Assembly (NCBI GenBank): GCA_022447605.1
Contig: JAKVBG010000040.1
Location: 1-36,967 of the forward strand
Reading direction: 5' to 3'
DNA length: 36,967 bases
Source of the DNA: Mariniblastus sp.
Lineage (GTDB): Bacteria > Planctomycetota > Planctomycetia > Pirellulales > Pirellulaceae
Below are positions 24,769 through 32,349 of the stretch, piece by piece. The stretch's first letter is position 1. Each line of letters starts with the position of its first letter. The translations under genes were made by a program, and so were the position numbers. The notes beneath the pieces are model-generated. The model was not told the origin of the DNA. It saw only the letters and a program-made list of their open reading frames with translations, and ran no database searches.

Positions 24769-26754
24769 TCGATTGTAGATAAACCACTCCAAGATCAGGA
24801 CAATCAGGGCAAACAGGACGAGCCAGGGCCAAAATTGCCGAGTTTCCGGTATCGATTCCACGGTTCCGGCTATCTCTTCATAACCGACTTCCAGTTTTTC
24901 CCGCACGACGAGATTGCTCTCACGGGGATCCAGCAAGTTGACCGGAAACAACTGTTGTTCTCGATTGGAGGCCTGGTCGATGACCGAGTAAATCCCCGTC
25001 GAGTCAGCGCTTCCATAAACAAAGCGACGGTCTCCCCGGCTACCGAGGGAAACCGTTTCGCCCTCGGGATCGCGCACCGTAATGGTCGATGACGGAACAA
25101 CGGTTCTGATGTTGACCAGCTCCCCGGGACGGGTCCCCTGGTTGGCATCGAAACGAGCCCCGCCCCCCAGTGCGATTACTACGTTCTGGACGAACAGGGG
25201 GAAACTGAGATGATTCGGCCAATCAGAATTGTGGGCCTCCTCTCCCTGGTCCGAATACTCAACAATTGGAAAACCGATCACCAGGTCTTCAAACCCACCC
25301 CGCGGGCCAACTCCCATGATCGGGCCAGCTGTCGATTCCATCAACGTGACCATCGCCTGGGGTCCGCTCAAACGGGTGGATTCAATAATCAGCACATTGC
25401 CCATTTGCACGTTGTACATCAAGGGATGAGAGTCATCCGTGTCGACCACCAGGGTCGGGAACTCCCGCTCAGATGCCTGCCACTGGTCGTTCGGGGGTAC
25501 GCTCCCAATAAATACGGTGTTGCATTGCGGCATTGCCTCCGGGATACACTGGTCGAAAATGACACAGTCGTAAACACCCAGCATCGCGTTGTCGCGGTAC
25601 TCTTTGGTCTGCAGAAAACCGGGCTCCTTGAATTCCACCTGGGATAACTTTGCCAAACGGTCCGTTTCGAACACGTATTGGAGGTAGGGATTGTTTCGCG
25701 TCAACACCAGCACCCGTGCTTGCCTCGGCGGTTGGATCGTTCCATACGCAACATTATCGAGTAGATAGACATCAGGATCCTTGATTTCCAAGCGGACGGG
25801 CAAAGGAGATTCCAAGCCATCCAGCAGACCACTCAGATCAAAACTGATTCCACGGGTATCCCCCGCCTGCACCTCGAAAGCATTCTGCAAGTCATGAATC
25901 TCGCCATTCACATAAAGCTCCACATCGACGGAGTGGTCTTCATCGTCCGAGTTCTGGATTTGGGCAAATGCCTGCAAGCCCACCGAGTCCAGATCATCAC
26001 TGATGGCAAACGCCGTGATACCAACATTGTTGGGAACGTCCAACGCTCCCACGGGTCGATATTCCGGGGCCAGGTTGCCCAGTGAAAAATTGGCGACGTC
26101 TTTTACGGCGCCATCGGAAAAGATGATCAAGCTGGCCGCCAAGGCATCGGCAACCTGAACATCACGCTCACTCTCGCGGTCACTCGTACGACCCGGGTTG
26201 GCCAACCCCGAAGCGGCCAACAACGCCTCGCCGATGTCACTCGACCGCTGGGTCTGCTGGATCTCCGCTAATTTCCGTTTCAGCAACGAACGGTTGCGGG
26301 TATAGGACTGCTGCACGTTGGCTCGATCAGAAAAACTGATAATCATCGCCGCATCACCGGAGTCCATACTGTCGATCAGCTTGGCAGCCTCCTGCTTGGC
26401 AAACTCGAGACGGGTTTGGCCGCCGGGAAGATCGGTAGCCGACATGCTGGCCGACTGGTCAATCAGGTGGATGAAACGGTCTCCCGCAAGTTTTTGACCC
26501 TGGCAGCCAGGCCCCAGACAGGCCAGGAGCAACAACAGCGCCAACAGGATTTGCAACAGCAATAGCAAACTGTTTCGCAGCCGCTGCCAGATACTGTTGA
26601 CGTGCAGATCCTCGATGGTCTTGGTCCACAAATAGGTACTCGGAACTTCCAGCGGCATCCGCCTCAACTTCAGGAAATAGAGGAGCAGGATCATCGGCGG
26701 GACGAGCCCTAACAGGATCCAGCCCATCGGGCCTAGCATGGGACTGAAACTCAC
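24754..26754 (-). CDS. BatA-like vWA-domain membrane protein
   Basis: A 666-residue protein with the BatA-type N-terminus: transmembrane helix 1 (about 9-27), the LRRMPLEVPSTYLW segment and helix 2 (about 62-80). A vWA domain follows with MIDAS D99-Q-S101-A-S103 in HLIDQSASM. The later part is beta-rich, with a final transmembrane helix (about 640-660, FWPWLVLFALIVLILEWF). The frame is open to 26850, but GTG 26754 overlaps the stop of the DUF58 gene as GTGA, indicating coupled translation. In related clusters such proteins bind metal-dependent ligands at the membrane alongside a MoxR ATPase; the client is unknown. Confidence 0.88.
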   Translation of the reverse strand: MSFSPMLGPMGWILLGLVPPMILLLYFLKLRRMPLEVPSTYLWTKTIEDLHVNSIWQRLRNSLLLLLQILLALLLLLACLGPGCQGQKLAGDRFIHLIDQSASMSATDLPGGQTRLEFAKQEAAKLIDSMDSGDAAMIISFSDRANVQQSYTRNRSLLKRKLAEIQQTQRSSDIGEALLAASGLANPGRTSDRESERDVQVADALAASLIIFSDGAVKDVANFSLGNLAPEYRPVGALDVPNNVGITAFAISDDLDSVGLQAFAQIQNSDDEDHSVDVELYVNGEIHDLQNAFEVQAGDTRGISFDLSGLLDGLESPLPVRLEIKDPDVYLLDNVAYGTIQPPRQARVLVLTRNNPYLQYVFETDRLAKLSQVEFKEPGFLQTKEYRDNAMLGVYDCVIFDQCIPEAMPQCNTVFIGSVPPNDQWQASEREFPTLVVDTDDSHPLMYNVQMGNVLIIESTRLSGPQAMVTLMESTAGPIMGVGPRGGFEDLVIGFPIVEYSDQGEEAHNSDWPNHLSFPLFVQNVVIALGGGARFDANQGTRPGELVNIRTVVPSSTITVRDPEGETVSLGSRGDRRFVYGSADSTGIYSVIDQASNREQQLFPVNLLDPRESNLVVREKLEVGYEEIAGTVESIPETRQFWPWLVLFALIVLILEWFIYNRRVFI

Positions 26755-27665
26755 CGGACCAACCCCCTTTGCCGAAGGTACCGCGACACCAGACGGTCCA
26801 CCGGTCGCTCCGTACTCGTCATCATATAAACGATTCCGCGACGGGCACAAAATTCACGCGCTTCTTCGATGTAACGCGCCAACGTCTGCCGATATCGATC
26901 AATCAATCGCTGACTGACACTGATTTCCGCCACATCACCATCCTCGCAATCAAGCAATCGCAGGTCACCATTAATATCCGGATCAATTTCAGGTTGCGAC
27001 AGGACATGAATCAAGTAGACATCCAAATTCCGCGCGACCAGGTAACGAAGGGCGGATTCATAGCCGGACTTGTCCATCAGGTCGGTGATCAACACCAGGA
27101 TCCCCTTGCCCGAATTGCGCAGGGAAAAAGACTTCACCGCTTCGGCCAGGGTGCAGTTGTTCCCGGCCTGGAGACCGTCCAGGTATTGCAACATCCTCCA
27201 CAGATTCCCTTTCCCTCTCAGAACCGGGGCACTGGACGTCGGAGAAGAATCGAGCATCTCCACCTTTACCCGGTCGGCACGACACAGCCCGATGTAACCG
27301 AGGGCGGCGGCCAATTGCTTGGCGTAGTGAAATTTGCTCGGGTCACCGAATTCCATAGAACTGCTACCGTCAATCAGCGCATAGAAATGCAGATCCTCCT
27401 CTTCCATGAACAACTTCAGAAACAACTTGTCCAATCGGGCATACATGTTCCAATCGATGAACCGCAGATCATCACCGGCCACGTAGTTTCGGAAGTCGGC
27501 AAACTCGACGCTCTGCCCTTTCCGTTTGCTGCGCCGCTCCCCTTTCATCCGGCCACGGAAGATTTTCCGGCTGACCAGCTCCAATCGCTCGAGCTGCGAC
27601 AGCAGCTCCGGCGTAAGCAACGGTTCTTTTTGGGAACTGACAATCCCGCTTGCAACCTTGGACAT
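26751..27665 (-). CDS. DUF58 domain protein (vWA-like)
   Basis: A 304-residue soluble protein. The DUF58 core is recognisable as GDDLRFIDWNMYARLDKLF (65-83). It leads into a MIDAS-like D99-G-S101-S-S103 in ALIDGSSSMEFG, so it is a diverged vWA domain. DUF58 proteins almost always accompany MoxR ATPases and vWA membrane proteins. It lies 28 bp after moxR and overlaps the BatA-like gene by 3 bp, so the three are one transcription unit. Confidence 0.93.
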   Translation of the reverse strand: MSKVASGIVSSQKEPLLTPELLSQLERLELVSRKIFRGRMKGERRSKRKGQSVEFADFRNYVAGDDLRFIDWNMYARLDKLFLKLFMEEEDLHFYALIDGSSSMEFGDPSKFHYAKQLAAALGYIGLCRADRVKVEMLDSSPTSSAPVLRGKGNLWRMLQYLDGLQAGNNCTLAEAVKSFSLRNSGKGILVLITDLMDKSGYESALRYLVARNLDVYLIHVLSQPEIDPDINGDLRLLDCEDGDVAEISVSQRLIDRYRQTLARYIEEAREFCARRGIVYMMTSTERPVDRLVSRYLRQRGLVR

Positions 27666-27693
27666 AAACTCTCTTCATCCATCTGGGGAGTGA

Positions 27694-28713
27694 TCAGGCT
27701 TCCACGGCCATCGGCACGTCATCGACTTTTTCGGCCACCTGTTCCAGGATTTCCAGCAGAACCTGGTCCGACGTGACACCTTCGGCCTGGGCTTCGAAAT
27801 TAAGGATCACCCGGTGCCGCATGGCGGGCAGATAGACACGACGCACATCTTCAAAACTGACGTTAAAACGACCTTCCAGCAATGCGCGAACCTTGGACGC
27901 CAAGGCCAGCGTCTGGGCCCCCCGCGGGCTGCTGCCCCAGCGCAGGTACTGGTTGGTAATCGGGCAGGCATACTCTCCCTCGGGATGAGTTGCCAGGGTC
28001 AGGCGAACGATGTAATCCCGCAAGTGGTCCGCCAGGATAACCTCCCGCACCAGAGCCTGCATCTGCATGATCTGGTCTCCGTCGGCCACCTTGTCCGGCG
28101 TCACATTAATCCCCTTGGTCGTCCGTTCCAGAATGGTCGCCAAGTCATCCCGCCCGGAATAACCAACGTTGAGTTTGAACAGAAAACGATCCAACTGGGC
28201 TTCGGGTAGCGGGTAGGTCCCTTCCTGTTCAATCGGGTTTTGAGTAGCCAGGACAAAAAACGGTTTCTTCAACTCGTAACAGGTGCCGGCGACCGTCACC
28301 GTCCCCTCCTGCATCGTCTCCAGCATGGCCGACTGCGTTTTCGGCGTCGCCCGGTTGATTTCATCCGCCAGACAAATTTGCGTAAAAATAGGCCCCCGCT
28401 GAAATTCGAAATTCCGTTTTCCATCCGGCGATTCAACCACCATATTGGTTCCCAGAATATCGGCCGGCATCAGGTCCGGGGTAAACTGAATCCGGTTGAA
28501 ATCCAGGCTCAACGCCTCGCTCAAGGTTCTCACAAGCAGCGTCTTTCCCAAACCGGGGGCTCCTTCCAGCAGGCAATGTCCGCCGATCACCATACATGTC
28601 AGGACGCCGTGGACAATTTCATCATGTCCAACAATCACCTTGCCCACCTCGGCCTTGATCGCCTCGTACTGTGCGCGAAACCGCTCCGCTTGTTGTTCGA
28701 ATTTATCGTCCAT
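27694..28713 (-). CDS. MoxR family AAA+ ATPase
   Basis: A 339-residue ATPase. Walker A is GAPGLGKT (51-58), Walker B is in CLADEIN (114-120), and sensor 1 is in FVLATQNPIEQEGTYPLPEAQ. The MoxR-specific LPEAQLDRF motif follows at 169-177. Such ATPases work as chaperones, assembling or activating vWA-partnered complexes. A good AGGG ribosome-binding site lies 5 nt before the ATG. A 53-nt hairpin (28746-28798) lies between this gene and the upstream large vWA gene. It probably drives the DUF58 and BatA-like proteins encoded next. Confidence 0.96.
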   Translation of the reverse strand: MDDKFEQQAERFRAQYEAIKAEVGKVIVGHDEIVHGVLTCMVIGGHCLLEGAPGLGKTLLVRTLSEALSLDFNRIQFTPDLMPADILGTNMVVESPDGKRNFEFQRGPIFTQICLADEINRATPKTQSAMLETMQEGTVTVAGTCYELKKPFFVLATQNPIEQEGTYPLPEAQLDRFLFKLNVGYSGRDDLATILERTTKGINVTPDKVADGDQIMQMQALVREVILADHLRDYIVRLTLATHPEGEYACPITNQYLRWGSSPRGAQTLALASKVRALLEGRFNVSFEDVRRVYLPAMRHRVILNFEAQAEGVTSDQVLLEILEQVAEKVDDVPMAVEA

Positions 28714-28745
28714 TAATACCCTGCCTTATCTTGATTCCCAACATG

Positions 28746-28798
28746 GACGGAGATTCGAGATGGTTCTGCGGCCTTATGGGCCAGCTCGAATCTCCGTC
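28746..28798 (-). promoter_or_regulatory. Perfect 14-bp inverted repeat between the large vWA gene and moxR
   Basis: GACGGAGATTCGAG (28746-28759) and its exact complement CTCGAATCTCCGTC (28785-28798) enclose 25 nt. The inner bases TGG and CCA can extend pairing after one mismatch. It is 24 bp past the stop of the large vWA gene and 32 bp before the MoxR start. No T-run follows in either direction, so it is not a typical intrinsic terminator. An RNA-processing or partial-termination signal is more likely. Confidence 0.6.
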
Positions 28799-28822
28799 AA
28801 TCCGGGACCGTAGCCACGTTAA

Positions 28823-31800
28823 TTAATCCGGATCGGAACCCGGTCGATCTTTTCTCTTCTGCTTCTCCTGAGCCTTTCTCTTCGCGTCCAGCAATCGCGA
28901 GGTGTACGACTTTTCTTCTTTCTCCACCTCGAGGGAGCGATCCCGCCTGGCCGGCCGTCGTCGATCCGCCGTCTCGTCAATCTCATCGCCAATCACGCGT
29001 TCCAGCTCCTGACGACCACTGGTCGTGCTTTCAGGATCCGGAGAAAATCGGGTCGCCGCCCGACGACTGGAAATTTCTTTTTCGATTTCCGCTTTTCGGC
29101 TCTGCAACCTGCTAATCCTGGATTCCATCTGCTGATTCTCGCCCTTGGCCTTCCAGTCTGAAACCATTTTTCCTACCCAGTCAAAACGAACCGCCACACG
29201 CCGGATGAAGACGTCGGAAAAGAAGACCAGCCCACAGACAACCAGCAACCAGGGCCAGATATCCTGGATCCCAATCGCCTGGGTCAACGTCGGACGGAAC
29301 GTGTTGGTAGCCAACAGGTCGTTCAAACCAGCCGAGTCCATTTCACCTTCAATCAACTCGCCGGCATCACCACCCTTTGGTTTTAAACCGACCATCGACT
29401 GCAGCAACGCGACGTTCGACTCCCGGTCCGTGTATTCGGAAGAGTACGGGACATTCACGCCCGTTGTCAGGCGCTCATACCCCTCTCCCGGGAAAATGGA
29501 AAACAGGTAGTTGCCCGCTTCTTCCACATCAAACTCGGCAATGTACCGACCGGGCCCCACCTGAGAGAAATCGAGCCCGAAGCTTTTCAGATCCGGGTCA
29601 ATCCCGCGGGCACTGACATTCAGAAAATTCAGGAATTCTTCTTCGTTATCCAAGGCTGTCACCACAATCCTGCCACGGTTGTTTTTCAACTCGGTGGCGA
29701 TCGAAAAGTTGGCGTTCTCGGTGATCGGCCGCATCGAATGACGAATCATCTGCGAGAACAGCTTCTCGTATACCGGGCTATTGAACCAGTCGGACGTCCA
29801 GACCAGGCCGGCATCACTGGTGAACACCGTGGCCCGACCGACCCCGTACCGCCAGGTCGCCAACAGGGTTGAATTTTCGCCGTTGTCCTGCGGGTCACTG
29901 GAAAACAGCAATTGCTCTACCAGCGGGTTTTTTTTGACGGTGGTCATCACATAACCGTAGAACCCGGGCAATTCATCGAGATTAATCCCCTGCAGGATTT
30001 CGTGAGAGGAAGACAGGCCCCCAGCCAGGGCTTTCATGCCCGCCTTGGATTCCTTGATCACCGGCTTGGCAACCCTGCGGGCTTCCCGTTGGTAGATCTT
30101 GGGGAGTGCCCTGGGATTCTTGGCGACATAGTATTTGCCCCCAGTCGCCTGTGCAATATTCTTGAGAGGCGTGCTCCCTGCCGGGCCGTGCGTTCCGACC
30201 GCAACGGTCGAAATCTTGATCTTGTTTTTCACAAAGTCATTCAACAGCCTCTGGGTCGGTGGTGTCGGATCACCATCACTGATAATGATCATGTGCTTCA
30301 GGGAAGCGCGGGTATTCTTCAGACCGTTGAGCGTCAACTGCATCGGTTTGTTGAAGTCCGGCATGTCGCCATTGACCATCCGCCCCACCAGACTCTTCAT
30401 CGCCTTTCGGTTACCAAACACCCGGGCGACCCCAGACGGTTTGCCATTCCCATCCGGCAATTTCCACAACCAGCGGGGACTGCCACCCATATCACTCCAC
30501 TCAATCACACCGCAATAATCCATTGGCCCCAGCACATCGATCGACACCATCGCTATTTTGGTTTGCCAAAAATTACCCTGAGGCATCTCACAGGCATGCA
30601 TCATCAGTGCCAGAGCGCCCACGGCATCGATTTTGTCGTTCTTGATTTGAAAATCGACTGGCATCGCCTTTTCGAGTTCACTGTTGGACCAGCCACCCGC
30701 ACCCAGCGCCCGGTCACCACCAATCATCACGATACCGCAACCCATTTCTTCGCAATTTCTCACCAGCATGCGGACCTGGGCATCACTGAAAGCCTCCGCT
30801 TCATCGGCTGTTTCGCCGGTCGCTCTGGGAACATTGGCCAGGACCACAGAATCGTATTGCAGCAGTTCGGCCGAACTGGTGAACAGGGAAGTGGACGGCA
30901 TCACGTCCACTTCGATGTTGTTCGATTGGAGCCGCTCGACCAGTTGGATGAACTCCCCACGATGGTTGCCGTCCTCAATCAGCAACACTCGCCCTTTCCC
31001 GCGCACATGGGCAAAGGCCGAAGCCGTGTTGTTCTGCGTGATCACATCAGAGGCCGGGTCTTCGGGAACGAAAGTCGCGTCGAAGGTAAAAACATCGGTT
31101 CGCTCGACCTTGTGGACAAAGGGAAAGACGTTCTTGCCCGGATCCAGCACCACGTCCTGTTCGACAACCAGCTCTTCCCGCTGTGCCGTCTTCTGGGTCA
31201 GCCGAAGTTTACCGCGGACCTGACCTTCTCCCTGAGCTGGATCCTGCTGTGTGTCATTGGTAACGACAATCTTTGCCTCGAATTCCTGACCGCGGCGAAT
31301 ATCGGACGGAAGTACAATTTTGTCGACGGCGATTTCCGATTTGGAGAACAGGTTGACAGGAACCACGTCGATCCCGGTACCGTCCTGGACGAGCGACTGA
31401 GCCATCGAAAGCGCATCGCCAACATTCTCATTACCATCCGTAATCAGGACGATGCGGCGAGCCGTATCTTCGGGAAACGATGCCTTGGCCAGTTTCATGG
31501 CCGCTTCCAGGCTGGTCGCGTTGGTTTTCAGGTCATGACTCGATTCGAGGCGACCAATCAATGGCAAATCGCCATCAAACGGAGCCGACTCGATTTTTGC
31601 GTTCGACCCGAATACGATCACGCCAGCCATATCCTGCGCCTGATCGCGGCGCTGGTCATTCACGGCCCGGTGGACGTATTCCAGCATGAAGTCCCGCTTG
31701 GCAGCCGGGATACTCTGACTCTGATCGAGCAGGTAAATGACCGTCAAACGATCGGTCCGGTCGCGCCATTGCATCTGAGCCAGCGCCAGGACGAGAACGA

Positions 31801-31954
31801 CCAGCACGGAAGTGCGCAAAAGCAGCGCAAACAGGCGTCGCCAGCGGCCCAGGCCAGCCAGGGAGCGAAAGCTCAGGACCCAGAGGACCGGCACAAGCAG
31901 CAACAGCAGCAGGAACCACGGCCGGTCAAAACCGATTTCTAAGCCCAAACTCAT
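28823..31954 (-). CDS. Large membrane protein with two vWA-like domains and a glutamine-amidotransferase-like segment
   Basis: A protein of 1043 residues. Two N-terminal transmembrane helices (about 12-29 and 42-60) are followed by a vWA domain with MIDAS D77-Q-S79-Q-S81 (YLLDQSQS) and LITDGNENVGD. A middle segment (about 330-480) with MIGGDRALGAGGW resembles the class I glutamine amidotransferase-like fold often fused to these proteins. A second vWA-like region contains MIIISDGDPTPPT. A late helix at about 890-912 (WPWLLVVCGLVFF) precedes a charged, coiled-coil-prone cytoplasmic tail (about 930-1043). The ATG at 31954 has a GGAT 8 nt upstream; the frame extends 11 codons further. It is the first gene of the MoxR block, and the long gap upstream must hold its promoter. 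Confidence 0.85.
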   Translation of the reverse strand: MSLGLEIGFDRPWFLLLLLLVPVLWVLSFRSLAGLGRWRRLFALLLRTSVLVVLVLALAQMQWRDRTDRLTVIYLLDQSQSIPAAKRDFMLEYVHRAVNDQRRDQAQDMAGVIVFGSNAKIESAPFDGDLPLIGRLESSHDLKTNATSLEAAMKLAKASFPEDTARRIVLITDGNENVGDALSMAQSLVQDGTGIDVVPVNLFSKSEIAVDKIVLPSDIRRGQEFEAKIVVTNDTQQDPAQGEGQVRGKLRLTQKTAQREELVVEQDVVLDPGKNVFPFVHKVERTDVFTFDATFVPEDPASDVITQNNTASAFAHVRGKGRVLLIEDGNHRGEFIQLVERLQSNNIEVDVMPSTSLFTSSAELLQYDSVVLANVPRATGETADEAEAFSDAQVRMLVRNCEEMGCGIVMIGGDRALGAGGWSNSELEKAMPVDFQIKNDKIDAVGALALMMHACEMPQGNFWQTKIAMVSIDVLGPMDYCGVIEWSDMGGSPRWLWKLPDGNGKPSGVARVFGNRKAMKSLVGRMVNGDMPDFNKPMQLTLNGLKNTRASLKHMIIISDGDPTPPTQRLLNDFVKNKIKISTVAVGTHGPAGSTPLKNIAQATGGKYYVAKNPRALPKIYQREARRVAKPVIKESKAGMKALAGGLSSSHEILQGINLDELPGFYGYVMTTVKKNPLVEQLLFSSDPQDNGENSTLLATWRYGVGRATVFTSDAGLVWTSDWFNSPVYEKLFSQMIRHSMRPITENANFSIATELKNNRGRIVVTALDNEEEFLNFLNVSARGIDPDLKSFGLDFSQVGPGRYIAEFDVEEAGNYLFSIFPGEGYERLTTGVNVPYSSEYTDRESNVALLQSMVGLKPKGGDAGELIEGEMDSAGLNDLLATNTFRPTLTQAIGIQDIWPWLLVVCGLVFFSDVFIRRVAVRFDWVGKMVSDWKAKGENQQMESRISRLQSRKAEIEKEISSRRAATRFSPDPESTTSGRQELERVIGDEIDETADRRRPARRDRSLEVEKEEKSYTSRLLDAKRKAQEKQKRKDRPGSDPD

Positions 31955-32349
31955 AAATAAGATCCAAATGACCAGGTACTGCCGCAACTAGTTTTGCAAA
32001 ATATCTGGACAGGTCCAACCATCCAGCCGCCCAACCCGTCGAATTGCCCGTGAAAACCCCGAAAAACGTGGCTAAATGCCCCGTTTCCAGCCTTCCATTC
32101 GATTTGATTTTTTCAGGTCACTTCCTATCTTTCCAAGAGTAAATCGAGGGTCGATCGGGAAACGATTACAACGAGACTCCCGATTTTGCTGCCGGCTAAA
32201 AAAAAACGGTGATTTCCACGCCTACCGAAGCAACCCGGAACCGGTTTTTGCCTAAAATTGCAACTTAGACTTTACCCTCGCGATAAGTCACCTAACGACA
32301 ACTGATGAAGCACACGCAATCCATCATTGATATCCATGGGAGTTTTCAA
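31955..32349. other. Divergent intergenic region between the large vWA gene and the zinc protease
   Basis: About 395 bp with no gene. It has to hold promoters in both directions. A short palindrome TGGACAGGTCCA (32006-32017, 5-bp arms) lies near the vWA gene. AT-rich stretches and a run of nine A's (about 32199-32207) lie further in. I found no convincing -35/-10 pair. Confidence 0.6.

Noticed and set aside
26755..26850. N-terminal extension of the BatA-like protein into the DUF58 gene
   Set aside because: It overlaps the DUF58 coding sequence; the GTGA overlap at 26751-26754 gives a coupled start with the usual BatA N-terminus.
29912..31942. Very long plus-strand open frame (676 codons) antisense to the large vWA gene
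   Set aside because: It mirrors the minus-strand vWA gene. The translation has no recognisable domain, while the minus strand shows membrane helices and MIDAS motifs. High-GC shadow frame.
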